NCBI GenBank assembly: GCA_022566735.1
Contig: JADFIG010000001.1
Span: 496,001-560,000 of the forward strand
Direction of reading: 5' to 3'
Length of the DNA: 64,000 bases
Source of the DNA: Pseudomonadota bacterium
GTDB taxonomy: Bacteria > Pseudomonadota > Gammaproteobacteria > Burkholderiales > Burkholderiaceae_C
Shown here in pieces: positions 1 through 9,286 of the stretch. Under the pieces are notes generated by a model that was not told the DNA's origin, ran no database searches, and worked only from the letters and a program-made list of their open reading frames with translations. A program made the translations under genes and the position numbers. Each line of letters opens with the position of its first letter. Within the stretch, counting starts at the first letter, position 1.

Positions 1-2
1 CC

Positions 3-992
3 TTCCACGTCGAGGTGGACAAGGCCCGCGAAGCCCTGCGCGAGACCAGCGGTTCCGGCAAGATCGGCACCACCGGCAAGGGCATCGGCCCGGCCTACGA
101 AGACAAGGTGGCCCGCCGCGCCCTGCGCGTGCAGGACCTCAAGCACCCCGAGCGTTTCGCCAAGAAGCTGGCCGAGCTGCTGGAGCTGCACAACTTCGCG
201 CTGGCCGGCTACCTCAAGGGCCAGCCCCTTGAATTCCAGCCCATCTACGACGCCGCCATGAAGGCAGCCGAGCAGATCCTGCCCATGCTGGCCGACGTCG
301 GCGTGCGCATCCAGGCCCACACCGTGGCCGGTGGTTCGGTGCTGTTCGAAGGTGCGCAAGGCACGCTGCTGGACATCGACCACGGCACCTATCCTTACGT
401 CACGTCGTCGAACTGCGTGGCCGGCAACGCCGCCGCGGGCTCGGGCGTGGGACCCGACAAGCTGCACTACATCCTGGGCATCACCAAGGCCTACACCACC
501 CGCGTGGGCAGCGGCCCGTTCCCCACCGAGCTGGACTGGGACACCCCGGGCACCGTCGGCCATCACCTCTCCACCGTGGGCCAGGAGCGTGGCACCGTGA
601 CCGGTCGCGCCCGCCGCTGTGGCTGGCTGGACGCCGCCGCCCTCAAGCGCTCGGTGCTGATCAACGGCATCTCCGGCATCTGCCTGACCAAGCTGGACGT
701 GCTCGACGGCCTGAGCGAAATCAAGGTCTGCACCGGCTACAAGCTGCGTGGCGAAACCATCGACATCCTGCCGCTGGACGCCGATGACATCGTGGCCTGC
801 GAGCCCATCTACGCCACCTTCCCCGGCTGGGAAGGCACGACCTTCGGCCTGACCACCTGGGAGCAATTGCCCGCGAACGCGCGCGCCTACCTGGAGTGCG
901 TGCAGAGCCTGATTGGCGCGCCCATCGACATGGTCTCGACCGGCCCCGACCGCGACCACACCATCCTGCTGCGCCACCCCTACAAGGGCTGA
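3..992 (+). CDS. purA: Adenylosuccinate synthase, C-terminal part (5' truncated by window edge)
   Basis: Makes adenylosuccinate from IMP, aspartate and GTP, the first committed step to AMP; cytosolic. The reading frame is open to the left edge (codons from base 3), so about 329 residues of an expected 430 are visible and the start codon and GTP P-loop lie outside. Diagnostic stretches are [11 protein letters not shown] near the visible N-terminus, [40 protein letters not shown] and the C-terminal [10 protein letters not shown]. The GTG at base 15 is internal and is not a start. A phosphoribosyltransferase gene follows after 26 bases, so the two are probably cotranscribed; both act in purine metabolism. 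Confidence 0.97.
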   Translation, partial: FHVEVDKAREALRETSGSGKIGTTGKGIGPAYEDKVARRALRVQDLKHPERFAKKLAELLELHNFALAGYLKGQPLEFQPIYDAAMKAAEQILPMLADVGVRIQAHTVAGGSVLFEGAQGTLLDIDHGTYPYVTSSNCVAGNAAAGSGVGPDKLHYILGITKAYTTRVGSGPFPTELDWDTPGTVGHHLSTVGQERGTVTGRARRCGWLDAAALKRSVLINGISGICLTKLDVLDGLSEIKVCTGYKLRGETIDILPLDADDIVACEPIYATFPGWEGTTFGLTTWEQLPANARAYLECVQSLIGAPIDMVSTGPDRDHTILLRHPYKG

Positions 993-1018
993 ATCGCTCA
1001 TCTGACGAGGAAGTAACC

Positions 1019-1540
1019 ATGCTCACAGACGACGGCAAGCACCTGTACGTGTCCTGGGATGAGTACCACCACCTCATCGAGCGGCTGGCGCTGCAGGTGC
1101 ACGATTCGAGCTGGGAGTTCGATCAGATCCTGTGCCTGGCCCGCGGTGGCATGCGCCCCGGTGACATGCTGTCGCGCATCTTCGACCGCCCGCTGGGCAT
1201 CATGTCGACCTCGTCGTACCGCGACGACGGCGGCACCCTGCAGGGGCGGCTGGACATGGCCCAGTACATCACCATGCCCAAGGGCCAGTTGGCCGGGCGG
1301 GTGCTGCTGGTCGATGACCTGGCCGACTCGGGCGTGACCCTGCGTGCCGTGGTGGACCGCCTGCGCGCCATGCCGGCCATCGTGGAGCTGCGCTCGGCGG
1401 TGATCTGGGTGAAGGGGGTGTCGAGCTATGCGCCCGACTACCACGTCGAGACCTTGCCCACGAGCCCCTGGATCCACCAGCCTTTCGAGGAATACGACGC
1501 CTTGCGTCCGGAGGCGCTGCGCAAGCGCCATCCGCTGTGA
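1019..1540 (+). CDS. Purine-type phosphoribosyltransferase
   Basis: A 173-residue type I phosphoribosyltransferase. The PRPP-binding loop VLLVDDLADSGVTL lies at residues 95-108, with the acidic pair and the S/G-T turn of the family. CLARGGMRPGDML at about 39-51 resembles the flexible segment of xanthine/hypoxanthine enzymes. The ATG at 1019 is preceded by GACGAGG at a good distance; an in-frame open stretch runs further left but overlaps purA and is rejected. The position directly after purA suggests purine salvage. Substrate cannot be fixed from sequence alone; Gpt/Hpt-like activity is likely. A factor-independent terminator follows. Confidence 0.88.
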   Translation: MLTDDGKHLYVSWDEYHHLIERLALQVHDSSWEFDQILCLARGGMRPGDMLSRIFDRPLGIMSTSSYRDDGGTLQGRLDMAQYITMPKGQLAGRVLLVDDLADSGVTLRAVVDRLRAMPAIVELRSAVIWVKGVSSYAPDYHVETLPTSPWIHQPFEEYDALRPEALRKRHPL

Positions 1541-1557
1541 GTCGGCGTGGCAGAGCA

Positions 1558-1579
1558 GGGGGCCTTCGGGCCCCTTTTT
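1558..1579 (+). terminator. Rho-independent terminator after purA-phosphoribosyltransferase
   Basis: GGGGCC-TTC-GGCCCC hairpin followed by a run of five T, 18 bases after the stop codon of the phosphoribosyltransferase gene. It is oriented to end the plus-strand transcript. Confidence 0.8.
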
Positions 1580-1691
1580 CATGGGTGATCGCGGAGGCAT
1601 CGGCCGGGGCGGCTTGGGTGGCTTGGGCGCCCGAGGCGCGCACAAAGTGACTCGGGAAACGTGGCTCTGGCAAAGTGCGTGGCCCAAAGCG

Positions 1692-1719
1692 AAAAGCCGT
1701 CTGATTGCTCAGACGGCTT
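1692..1719 (-). terminator. Terminator of the first tRNA-Leu gene
   Basis: Read on the minus strand, a 9-bp stem AGCCGTCTGA/TCAGACGGCT with a short loop ends in TTTTCGCTTT. It lies about 10 bases past the CCA end of the tRNA-Leu at 1728-1812. Confidence 0.75.
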
Positions 1720-1727
1720 CTTGCATT

Positions 1728-1812
<85 letters not shown>

Positions 1813-1871
1813 AGGTACTGATTGATCGGTTGCTGTGCTGCGAAGAACATCTGCAACGAATCAAGACTGAC

Positions 1872-1901
1872 AGTCTAGCACGAAAAATCCTGTTTTGTCC
1901 A
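1872..1901 (-). promoter_or_regulatory. Putative sigma-70 promoter of tRNA-Leu copy 1
   Basis: On the minus strand TGGACA and TAGACT are separated by 18 bases, ending 60 bases before the tRNA. The second tRNA copy has the same arrangement (18-base spacer, about 63 bases to the tRNA, shared TGCTAGA around the -10), which supports both calls. Confidence 0.5.
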
Positions 1902-2114
1902 GATCGCGTCGGTCTGTGCGTGTCGGTGGTGGCCTTGTGACAATCACGCGACAGTTGCTGTTGATCCGGGGGCAGGGAGCCTGCGGGGGAGGGGTGGCGA
2001 GGCGGTGCGGCTTGCGATCGGCGCAGCGAGGCGTCCGCCATGGTGTACCCTGAGTGCAGCAAACCGTCGTTCCATGGCCGCTGCCGCTGTCACTGCGCCT
2101 GTCGCATCTTTCAC

Positions 2115-2150
2115 ACCCATGTCCGCACCCATGTCCGCACCCATGTCCGC
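2115..2150. repeat. 12-bp tandem repeat, three perfect copies
   Basis: The unit ACCCATGTCCGC occurs three times in a row without mismatch in the spacer between the tRNA genes. The unit length is a multiple of three, but no supported gene spans it. Confidence 0.9.
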
Positions 2151-2227
2151 ACGCGTGCCCGTGTTGGCGCGCCAGGCCCCGGGCCCGGCTTGGGCCTGCC
2201 GGTGTGGAGAAGGGCAGGGCGCTTGCC

Positions 2228-2263
2228 GGTTCAGACAAAGGTTCAGACAAAGGTTCAGCCAAA
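2228..2263. repeat. 12-bp tandem repeat, three copies (one mismatch)
   Basis: The unit GGTTCAGACAAA is present three times, the last as GGTTCAGCCAAA. It is unrelated in sequence to the repeat at 2115-2150 but has the same unit length and copy number. It lies just downstream of the second tRNA terminator on the minus strand. Confidence 0.9.
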
Positions 2264-2265
2264 GA

Positions 2266-2298
2266 AAAAGCCGCTTGGCGTTGAACCAAGCGGCTTTT
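2266..2298 (-). terminator. Terminator of the second tRNA-Leu gene
   Basis: Minus-strand stem AAGCCGCTTGG/CCAAGCGGCTT with a 7-base loop, followed by TTTCTTTGG. It starts 5 bases past the CCA end of the tRNA at 2303-2387. Confidence 0.75.
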
Positions 2299-2302
2299 CA
2301 GA

Positions 2303-2387
<85 letters not shown>

Positions 2388-2449
2388 AGGTACTTGTTTG
2401 CTTTCAGCTGCAACGCAATAAATTTGTTGCTGCATCAGCGAAGACATAA

Positions 2450-2479
2450 ATTCTAGCATCAAAATTCAGTACATGACAA
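2450..2479 (-). promoter_or_regulatory. Putative sigma-70 promoter of tRNA-Leu copy 2, overlapping the rnr start
   Basis: On the minus strand TTGTCA and TAGAAT are separated by 18 bases, a near-consensus promoter ending about 63 bases before the tRNA. Its -35 box covers the first codons of the divergently transcribed rnr gene. Confidence 0.55.
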
Positions 2480-4818
2480 CACCCACCCCCACTTTTGTGA
2501 ATCTGATGAGCGAAGTCACCGGCACGGTGCAAGGGCACCGCGATGGCCACGGCTTCGTGCTGGCGGATGAGGGCGACATCAGCATCTACCTGCCGCCGCA
2601 GGAGATGCGCGCCGTCATGCACCGCGACCGCATCAAGGTTCGGGTGGTGCGCTTCGATCGCAAGGGGCGCCCTGAAGGCCTCGTGCTGGAGATCGTCGAG
2701 CGCCGCAAGACGCCCATCATCGGGCGGCTGCTGCACGAAGGCGGCGCCTGGCTGGTGGCGCCGGAAGACCGCCGCTTCGGCCAGGACATCCTCATCCCGG
2801 GCAAGGCCACCGCGGGCGCCGAGCCGGGGCAGGTGGTCTCGGTCGAGTTGACCGAGGCGCCTTCGCTGACGGCCCAGCCCATCGGCAAGGTCGTCGAGGT
2901 GCTGGGTGGCATCGACGACCCGGGCATGGAGATCGAGATCGCCGTGCGCAAGTACGAGGTGCCGCACCGCTTCCGTGACGAGGTGCTGGCCCAGGCGGCC
3001 AAGCTGCCCGAGAAGGTGCGCGCGATCGACAAGAAGGGCCGCATCGACCTGAGCGACGTGCCGCTGGTGACCATCGACGGCGAAGACGCCCGCGACTTCG
3101 ACGATGCGGTCTACTGCCAGCCCGCGAGCATCGGCCGCAGCAAGGCGCCCAATGCCTGGCGCCTGATCGTGGCCATTGCCGACGTGAGCCACTACGTCAA
3201 GCCGGGCGAGCCGCTGGACAGCGATGCCTACGAGCGCGCGACCTCGGTGTACTTCCCGCGGCGTGTGATCCCGATGCTGCCGGAGAAGCTCTCCAACGGC
3301 CTGTGTTCGCTCAACCCCGAGGTGGAACGCCTGTCCATGGTCTGCGACATGCTGGTCACGGCAGAGGGCGAGTTGCATGCCTACCAGTTCTACCCGGCGG
3401 TCATCAATTCGCACGCCCGCCTGACCTACACCGAGGTGGCCGCCATCCTGGGCAACACGCGCGGCCCCGAGGCGCAGCGCCGTGGCGAGCTGGTGCCGCA
3501 CCTGCTGCACCTGCACGAGGTTTACCGCGCGCTGCTGAAGGCGCGCTCCAGCCGCGGCGCGGTGGACTTCGAAACCACCGAGACGCAGATCGTCTGCGAC
3601 GACAACGGCCGCATCGCCAAGATCGTGCCGCGCGTGCGCACCGATGCGCACCGCCTGATCGAGGAATGCATGCTGGCCGCCAACGTGTGCTCGGCCGACT
3701 TCATCATGCGGGCCAAGCACCCCTCGCTCTACCGCGTGCACGAAGGGCCCACGCCGGAAAAGCGCAGCCTGCTGAAAAACTACCTGAAGGCGCTGGGGCT
3801 GGGCTTGGGCATCGGCGAAGAGCCCACGCCGGGTGAGTTCCAGGCCATCGCGCAAGCGACCAAGGATCGCCCGGACGCGATGCAGATCCACACCATGCTG
3901 CTGCGCTCCATGCAGCAGGCCATCTACACGCCGGCCAACAGCGGGCACTTCGGTCTGGCTTACGAGGCCTACACCCACTTCACCAGCCCGATCCGCCGCT
4001 ATCCGGATTTGCTGGTGCACCGCGTCATCAAGGCCTTGCTGGGCAGTGGGCGCTACAACCTGATCCTGCCGGCCAACATCGTGTCGTCGGTGGGCAACCT
4101 CAAGCGCAAGCCTGGCGGCGGCAAGGGCGCGCTCGCCAAGGGCCTGCCCGCGGCGCCGACCAAGGCGTCGGCACGCATCAAGCTGCCGCCTGCCGAGACG
4201 GCGGCCTGGGAGACGGCGGGCATCCATTGCAGCGCCAACGAGCGCCGCGCCGACGAGGCTTCGCGCGACGTGGAGGCCTGGCTGAAGTGCATGTTCATGC
4301 GCGAGCGCCTGGGCGAGGAGTACGGTGGCACGGTCAGTGCGGCGACGTCCTTCGGCTTGTTCGTGCAGCTGGACGGCCTGTACGTCGAGGGCCTCATCCA
4401 CATCACCGAACTCGGCGGCGAGTACTACCGGTTTGACGAGGCCCGCCAGGAGCTGCGCGGCGAGCGCAGCGGCGTGCGTTACGGCGTGGGCACCCGCGTG
4501 CGTGTGCAGGTCAGCCGCGTCGACCTGGATGCCCGCAAGATCGATTTCCGCCTGGTGCGCGAAGGTGCCGAGGCGCGTCCTGCCGCCAGCGTGCGCCGCA
4601 AGGGCCGGCAGGCGGACCCGGGCGGCGAAGTGTCCGCCCAGGACGAGCTGGCCGACATCCGCGAGCTGGACCGGGAGGTCAAGCGCGGCGGCAAGGGTGG
4701 CAAGTCCGCGGGCAAAACGCGTGAGCGTGTCTCCGTGGCCGCCACCGTCGGCGCCGGCCGAGGTGCCAAAGCGGCTGGCAAGAAGGCGGCGCGAGCACGG
4801 TCTGGCAGCAAGCGCTGA
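2473..4818 (+). CDS. rnr: Ribonuclease R
   Basis: Processive 3'-5' exoribonuclease for structured RNA and rRNA quality control. The 781-residue protein has N-terminal cold-shock/OB domains (HGFVLADEGDISIYLPP near residues 25-41), an RNB catalytic core with the metal-binding stretch TIDGEDARDFDDAV at about 200-213, and a C-terminal S1 domain (GTVSAATSFGLFVQLDGLYV). A lysine/glycine-rich insert (GGGKGALAKG) separates RNB from S1, and a basic tail ends the protein. The ATG at 2473 has no clear ribosome-binding site; ATG 2506 (MSEVTG) is a credible alternative start. Leader and promoter are squeezed against the divergent tRNA-Leu promoter. Confidence 0.96.
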   Translation: MTTPTPTFVNLMSEVTGTVQGHRDGHGFVLADEGDISIYLPPQEMRAVMHRDRIKVRVVRFDRKGRPEGLVLEIVERRKTPIIGRLLHEGGAWLVAPEDRRFGQDILIPGKATAGAEPGQVVSVELTEAPSLTAQPIGKVVEVLGGIDDPGMEIEIAVRKYEVPHRFRDEVLAQAAKLPEKVRAIDKKGRIDLSDVPLVTIDGEDARDFDDAVYCQPASIGRSKAPNAWRLIVAIADVSHYVKPGEPLDSDAYERATSVYFPRRVIPMLPEKLSNGLCSLNPEVERLSMVCDMLVTAEGELHAYQFYPAVINSHARLTYTEVAAILGNTRGPEAQRRGELVPHLLHLHEVYRALLKARSSRGAVDFETTETQIVCDDNGRIAKIVPRVRTDAHRLIEECMLAANVCSADFIMRAKHPSLYRVHEGPTPEKRSLLKNYLKALGLGLGIGEEPTPGEFQAIAQATKDRPDAMQIHTMLLRSMQQAIYTPANSGHFGLAYEAYTHFTSPIRRYPDLLVHRVIKALLGSGRYNLILPANIVSSVGNLKRKPGGGKGALAKGLPAAPTKASARIKLPPAETAAWETAGIHCSANERRADEASRDVEAWLKCMFMRERLGEEYGGTVSAATSFGLFVQLDGLYVEGLIHITELGGEYYRFDEARQELRGERSGVRYGVGTRVRVQVSRVDLDARKIDFRLVREGAEARPAASVRRKGRQADPGGEVSAQDELADIRELDREVKRGGKGGKSAGKTRERVSVAATVGAGRGAKAAGKKAARARSGSKR

Positions 4819-4826
4819 CCACCGTC

Positions 4827-4866
4827 AGGGCTGCTCCTGGACGCGTGTCCGGGGCAGCCTGATTTT
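4827..4866 (+). terminator. Probable rnr terminator hairpin
   Basis: A ten-pair stem with one bulge (AGGGCTGCTCC against GGGGCAGCCT) encloses a small GGAC/GTCC hairpin, and GATTTT follows. It lies 9 bases after the rnr stop codon. Confidence 0.45.
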
Positions 4867-4976
4867 CCATGCTAGAATTCGAGAGTTTTCCCGAAACTGC
4901 CGGCAGGTCGCCAGTGGCTCAGGCCGCTGCGGCATTGACGTCAGGCAGGTCGGGGAAGCCTGAGAAAGCCTGTTGG

Positions 4977-4998
4977 GCGGCTTCGGCCGCTTTTGTTT
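4977..4998 (+). terminator. Hairpin with T-rich tail in the rpsB leader (terminator or attenuator)
   Basis: GCGGC-TTCG-GCCGC followed by TTTTGTTT, about 160 bases after rnr and 103 bases before the rpsB start. It could be a second rnr terminator or a leader attenuator of rpsB. A candidate -10 box TAGAAT at 4873-4878 lies upstream of it, but no good -35 was found. Confidence 0.4.
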
Positions 4999-5100
4999 GA
5001 TCGAGAAACGCGAATCGCGGCATTCCAAGGTGCTGCCCGGGCTGTTTTGGTGCCAGGGCGGTTTCAGCCGGATTCAAGACTCAACCTCTGGAGCTACACA

Positions 5101-5847
5101 ATGACTGTGTCCATGCGCGACATGCTGGAAGCCGGTGTCCATTTCGGTCACCAAACCCGCTTCTGGAACCCCAAGATGGCCCCGTACATCTTCGGCCATC
5201 GCAACAAGATCCACATCATCAACCTTGAGAAGACTCAGCCTGCGTTCGAAGACGCCCTGAAGTTCATCAAGCAGCTGTCGGCCCGCCGCGGCACCGTGAT
5301 GATGATCGGCACCAAGCGCCAGGCCCGCGACGTGATCGCCCTGGAAGCCGAACGCGCTGGCGTGCCCTTCGTGAACCAGCGCTGGCTGGGCGGCATGCTG
5401 ACCAACTTCAAGACCGTCAAGGGTTCGCTGAAGAAGCTCAAGGACATGCAAGTCCAGGTCGAAGCCGGCCTGGACAACCTGAAGAAGAAGGAAGGCCTGC
5501 TGTTCCAACGCGAGCTGGCCAAGCTGGAAAAGGACATCGGCGGCATCCAGGACATGGGTGCGCTGCCTGACGCCCTGTTCGTCATCGACGTCGGCTACCA
5601 CAAGATCGCCATCGCCGAAGCCAAGAAGCTGGGCATCCCCGTGATCGGCGTGGTCGACACCAACCACTCGCCCGACGGCATCGACTACGTGATCCCCGGC
5701 AACGACGACTCCTCCAAGGCTGTCGCCCTGTACGCCAAGGCCGTGGCTGACGCCATCCTGGAAGGCAAGGCCAACGCCGTGAACGAAGTCGTGGCCGCTG
5801 CTGCCGAAGGCGACGAGTTCGTGGAAGTCAACGAAGACGCTGCCTGA
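5101..5847 (+). CDS. rpsB: 30S ribosomal protein S2
   Basis: Small-subunit protein needed for S1 binding and translation initiation. The 248-residue sequence starts [20 protein letters not shown] and contains [30 protein letters not shown] and [19 protein letters not shown], all typical of S2. The ATG at 5101 follows GGAG at a suitable distance; the frame is open 36 codons further upstream, but that part carries the leader. tsf follows as in most proteobacteria, with a strong palindromic terminator between them that probably sets the S2 to EF-Ts ratio. Confidence 0.98.
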   Translation: MTVSMRDMLEAGVHFGHQTRFWNPKMAPYIFGHRNKIHIINLEKTQPAFEDALKFIKQLSARRGTVMMIGTKRQARDVIALEAERAGVPFVNQRWLGGMLTNFKTVKGSLKKLKDMQVQVEAGLDNLKKKEGLLFQRELAKLEKDIGGIQDMGALPDALFVIDVGYHKIAIAEAKKLGIPVIGVVDTNHSPDGIDYVIPGNDDSSKAVALYAKAVADAILEGKANAVNEVVAAAAEGDEFVEVNEDAA

Positions 5848-5865
5848 AGCGACTTCACCCAGACC

Positions 5866-5894
5866 AAAGGGGCTGAATTCAGCCCCTTTTTTTC
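5866..5894 (+). terminator. Intercistronic terminator between rpsB and tsf
   Basis: A perfect 20-base palindrome, AGGGGCTGAA joined to TTCAGCCCCT, precedes seven T. As tsf follows on the same strand 58 bases later, it may act as a partial terminator. Confidence 0.85.
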
Positions 5895-5951
5895 AGCAAA
5901 AGTGTGTGTGAGGCGGTGATGACACCGCCGATGAACCGAACGGAGAAAGAT

Positions 5952-6848
5952 ATGGCTGCTATCACCGCCAGCATGGTTGCCGACCTGCGCGCCAAGACCG
6001 ACGCCCCGATGATGGAGTGCAAGAAGGCCCTGACCGAGGCCGATGGCGACATGGCCAAGGCCGAAGAGATCCTGCGCGTCAAGCTGGGCAGCAAGGCCTC
6101 CAAGGCCGCTTCCCGCGTGACCGCCGAAGGCGTGGTGTCCGCTGCCGTGGACGGCTCGACCGGCGCCCTGGTCGAAATCAACTGCGAAACCGACTTCGTC
6201 TCCAAGAACGAATCCTTCCTGGCTTTCGCCAAGTCGGTGGCCGAGCTGATCGCCAAGAACAACCCCGCTGACGTCGCCGCCGTGGGCGAGCTGCCGCTGT
6301 CGCAAGACGGCTTCGGCCCCACCGTGGAAGAAGTCCGCAAGGGCCTGATCGGCAAGATCGGCGAGAACATGTCCATCCGCCGCTTCAAGCGCTACGCTGA
6401 CGGCGGCAAGCTGGCCGCCTACCTGCACGGCGCCCGCATCGGCGTGATCGTCGAGTTCGACGGTGATGCCACCGCCGCCAAGGACGTGGCCATGCACATC
6501 GCTGCCATGAAGCCCGTGTCGCTGTCGTCGGCCGACGTGCCTGCCTCGCTGATCGAAGTCGAGCGCAGCGTGGCCACCGCCAAGGCCGCCGAATCGGGCA
6601 AGCCCGCCGACATCGCCACCAAGATGATCGAAGGCGCCATCCAGAAGTACCTGAAGGAAGTCTCGCTGCTGAACCAGGTCTTCGTGAAGGCTGCCGACGG
6701 CAAGCAGACCGTCGAGGCTTACCTGAAGTCGGCCAACACCACGGCCAAGTCCTTCACCATGTTCGTGGTGGGCGAAGGCATCGAGAAGAAGCAGGATGAC
6801 TTTGCCGCCGAGGTGGCTGCCACGGTGGCAGCGGCCAAGGGTCAGTAA
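5952..6848 (+). CDS. tsf: Translation elongation factor Ts
   Basis: Nucleotide-exchange factor that recycles EF-Tu-GDP. The product of 298 residues starts [20 protein letters not shown] and includes [36 protein letters not shown] and a C-terminal coiled coil/dimerisation part. ATG 5952 is chosen because the GGAGAAAG just upstream is a good ribosome-binding site and the protein then matches the family's usual start; the frame extends to 5904 without a better site. It is followed by a terminator and then pyrH. Confidence 0.97.
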   Translation: MAAITASMVADLRAKTDAPMMECKKALTEADGDMAKAEEILRVKLGSKASKAASRVTAEGVVSAAVDGSTGALVEINCETDFVSKNESFLAFAKSVAELIAKNNPADVAAVGELPLSQDGFGPTVEEVRKGLIGKIGENMSIRRFKRYADGGKLAAYLHGARIGVIVEFDGDATAAKDVAMHIAAMKPVSLSSADVPASLIEVERSVATAKAAESGKPADIATKMIEGAIQKYLKEVSLLNQVFVKAADGKQTVEAYLKSANTTAKSFTMFVVGEGIEKKQDDFAAEVAATVAAAKGQ

Positions 6849-6864
6849 AGTCAAGCAAAACTCA

Positions 6865-6884
6865 AAGGGGGCTTCGGCCCCCTT
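6865..6884 (+). terminator. Terminator after tsf
   Basis: AAGGGGGC-TTCG-GCCCCCTT stem-loop 17 bases after the tsf stop. The T run is short (TTCT), so termination may be incomplete and pyrH partly read through. Confidence 0.6.
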
Positions 6885-6996
6885 CTGAATGGCGCCGGGC
6901 AAGGGGCTGGACATGCGTTACAGTCCTTGCGCTTGGCGCCTTTTCGGCGACGACGTACGCCACCACAGAATCGAACCCGCCTAGGACGCTCCGCTC

Positions 6997-7707
6997 ATGC
7001 CCGCTTACAAGCGCATCCTCCTGAAACTCTCCGGTGAAGCCCTGATGGGCGACGATGCCTATGGCATCAACCGCGCGACCATCGTGCGCATGGTCAAGGA
7101 GATCCAGGAAGTGACCGAGCTGGGCATCCAGGTGGCCGTGGTCATCGGCGGCGGCAACATCTTCCGTGGCGTGGCTGGCGGCTCGGTCGGCATGGACCGC
7201 GCCACCGCCGACTACATGGGCATGCTGGCCACCGTGATGAACTCGCTGGCCCTGGCCGACACCATGCGCCAGGAAGGCATGACCGCGCGCGTCATGTCGG
7301 CCATCAGCATCGACCAGGTGGTCGAGCCCTATGTGCGCCCCAAGGCGCTGCAATACCTCGAAGAAGGCAAGGTGGTGGTGTTCGCCGCCGGCACCGGCAA
7401 TCCCTTCTTCACCACCGACACGGCCGCTGCCCTGCGTGGCGCCGAGATCGGTGCAGAGATCATGCTCAAGGCCACCAAGGTGGATGGCGTGTACACGGCC
7501 GACCCCAAGAAGGACCCGTCGGCCACCCGTTACGCCAGCATCACCTTCGACGAGGCCCTGATCAAGAACCTGCAGGTCCTGGACGCCACGGCGTTCGCAC
7601 TGTGCCGCGATCAGAACCTGCCATTGAAGGTGTTCTCCATCTTCAAGCCCGGCGCGCTCAAGCGCGTTGTGCTGGGTGAGGACGAAGGCACGCTGGTGCA
7701 CGTCTGA
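6997..7707 (+). CDS. pyrH: Uridylate (UMP) kinase
   Basis: Phosphorylates UMP to UDP with ATP; essential for pyrimidine nucleotide supply and allosterically controlled by GTP/UTP in bacteria. The 236-residue protein is of the amino-acid-kinase fold: [12 protein letters not shown] at the N-terminus, [11 protein letters not shown], the nucleotide-binding [15 protein letters not shown] and the UMP-binding [15 protein letters not shown] region. Its length matches the family. It sits between tsf and frr in the conserved translation/envelope block. Confidence 0.97.
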   Translation: MPAYKRILLKLSGEALMGDDAYGINRATIVRMVKEIQEVTELGIQVAVVIGGGNIFRGVAGGSVGMDRATADYMGMLATVMNSLALADTMRQEGMTARVMSAISIDQVVEPYVRPKALQYLEEGKVVVFAAGTGNPFFTTDTAAALRGAEIGAEIMLKATKVDGVYTADPKKDPSATRYASITFDEALIKNLQVLDATAFALCRDQNLPLKVFSIFKPGALKRVVLGEDEGTLVHV

Positions 7708-7785
7708 GCGCCTGCGGCCCTCTGTCCTCCTGTTTCCTGTCCCACGCGTGGGTGAGCCTGCATCGCACCGCGCACGGAGCTTTCC

Positions 7786-8346
7786 ATGAGCATCGCTGAC
7801 ATCAAGAAGAACGCCGAGCACAAAATGCTCAAGACCATCGAGGCTTTCAAGAACGAGCTGGCCAAGGTCCGCACCGGCCGCGCTCACCCTGGCATCCTCG
7901 ACCAGGTCCAGATCGACTACTACGGTTCGCTGGTGCCGATCAGCCAGGTGGCCAACGTGTCCCTGATGGACGCGCGCACCATCAGCGTGCAGCCCTGGGA
8001 AAAGGGCATGGGCGCCAAGATCGAAAAGGCCATCCGCGAGTCCGACCTGGGCCTCAACCCTGCGACCCAGGGCGACCTGATCCGCGTGCCGATGCCGCCG
8101 CTGACCGAAGAGCGCCGCAAGGAGCTGACCAAGGTCGTCAAGGGCGAGGGCGAAGATGCCAAGGTGGCCGTGCGCAACCTGCGCCGCGACGCCAACGAGC
8201 AGGCCAAGAAGCTGCTCAAGGACAAGGAAATCACCGAAGACGAGGACCGCCGCTCGCAGGACGACGTCCAGAAGCTGACGGACAAGTTCATCGCCGAGAT
8301 CGACAAGCTGGTCCTGGCCAAGGACGCCGAGATCATGGCCGTCTGA
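7786..8346 (+). CDS. frr: Ribosome recycling factor
   Basis: Splits post-termination ribosomes with EF-G. The 186-residue product shows the family landmarks [58 protein letters not shown] and the helical C-terminal arm [21 protein letters not shown] 7786 follows an ACGGAGC ribosome-binding site. The gap of 78 bases from pyrH suggests cotranscription. Confidence 0.98.
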   Translation: MSIADIKKNAEHKMLKTIEAFKNELAKVRTGRAHPGILDQVQIDYYGSLVPISQVANVSLMDARTISVQPWEKGMGAKIEKAIRESDLGLNPATQGDLIRVPMPPLTEERRKELTKVVKGEGEDAKVAVRNLRRDANEQAKKLLKDKEITEDEDRRSQDDVQKLTDKFIAEIDKLVLAKDAEIMAV

Positions 8347-8502
8347 GCGTGTCACCTCGGTCCAGGGCAGATGGCGCACCCGGTGCGCGGCTGCCTGGCC
8401 GATGGGCTCACACTCTCGGGGCGGCGTGACCGCCTCGCGCTTTTTGGGCGCCTGCATCCCTCCCGCTCGACAGCCCCCACCGCTTCCACGCACCGAACGC
8501 CG

Positions 8503-9285
8503 ATGGCCGCTTCCCCCATGCCGGACCCGACCCCTCGCCACATCGCCATCGTCATGGACGGCAATGGCCGCTGGGCCCGCAAGCGCTTCATGCCCCGCGG
8601 GGTGGGGCACAAGGCGGGTGTCGACGCGCTGGTCAAGGTGGTGCAGGCCGCTGCAGACCGGGGCGTCGGCTTCCTGACGGTGTTCGCGTTTTCCTCGGAG
8701 AACTGGAAACGGCCCGAGGAAGAGGTGTCCGGCCTGATGAGCCTGCTGCTGGTGGCCTTGTCCAAGCACCTGGTGCGGCTGAAGGCCGATGGCGTGCGCA
8801 TCCGCATCGTGGGCGACCTCGACCAGGTCTCGGACAAGGTGCGCAGCGCTTTGCTGGATGCGCAGTCGGCCACGGTGGGCAACAGCCGGCTGGTGCTGAC
8901 CGTGGCGTTCAACTACGGTGGCCGCTGGGACATCGTGCAGGCCTGCCGCCAGGCCATGGCCGCCGGCCTGGCCCCTGAGCAGCTCACCGAGGCCGAACTG
9001 TCGCGCTTCATGGCGATGGCTTACGCGCCGGACCCCGACCTGTTCATCCGCACCGGTGGCGAGGTGCGCCTGTCCAATTTCCTGCTGTGGCAAAGTGCTT
9101 ATGCCGAGCTGATGTTCACCGACTGCCTCTGGCCGGATTTCGACGCGGCCGAGCTGGACCGCGCCATCGCGGAGTTCGGTCGCCGCGAACGCCGTTTTGG
9201 CGATGTGGGCAGCTCGGGCGAGGGCGAAGGCGCCATCGGCGCGGGCGAAGATGCCAGCCCGCAGCCCCCCCATTGCGAGGACTGA
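8503..9285 (+). CDS. uppS: Undecaprenyl pyrophosphate synthase
   Basis: cis-Prenyltransferase making the C55 lipid carrier for peptidoglycan and O-antigen. The 260-residue protein carries IAIVMDGNGRWARKR (catalytic Asp), FAFSSENWKRP, and the C-terminal DLFIRTGGEVRLSNFLLWQ. The start is uncertain: ATG 8503 (MAASPMPDP) or ATG 8518 give family-typical lengths, while the open frame reaches back to 8371 without resemblance to the family. Neither start has a strong ribosome-binding site. The cdsA start is one base after the stop codon, implying translational coupling. Confidence 0.95.
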   Translation: MAASPMPDPTPRHIAIVMDGNGRWARKRFMPRGVGHKAGVDALVKVVQAAADRGVGFLTVFAFSSENWKRPEEEVSGLMSLLLVALSKHLVRLKADGVRIRIVGDLDQVSDKVRSALLDAQSATVGNSRLVLTVAFNYGGRWDIVQACRQAMAAGLAPEQLTEAELSRFMAMAYAPDPDLFIRTGGEVRLSNFLLWQSAYAELMFTDCLWPDFDAAELDRAIAEFGRRERRFGDVGSSGEGEGAIGAGEDASPQPPHCED

Positions 9286-9286
9286 G

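Larger units (their letters stand above)
1813..2302. other. Noncoding spacer between the two tRNA-Leu genes
   Basis: About 490 bases with no convincing gene. It holds a promoter for the first tRNA (minus, 1872-1901), two unrelated triple tandem repeats of 12 bases each (2115-2150 and 2228-2263) and the terminator of the second tRNA (2266-2298). Open frames cross it on both strands but have no ribosome-binding site, and their translations are low-complexity readings of the repeats. Confidence 0.6.

Noticed and set aside
2115..2263. Possible CRISPR array
   Set aside because: Units are 12 bp, directly abutting, without spacers, and no cas genes are present.
1861..2289. Minus-strand open frame encoding a repeated Gly-His-Gly-Cys pattern that looks like a metal-binding peptide
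   Set aside because: The pattern is only the translation of the 12-bp tandem repeat; the frame begins next to a tRNA terminator, has no ribosome-binding site and no homologous fold.
8371..8502. Longer N-terminus for UppS
   Set aside because: The extra 44 residues have no family similarity and UppS is normally near 250 residues.
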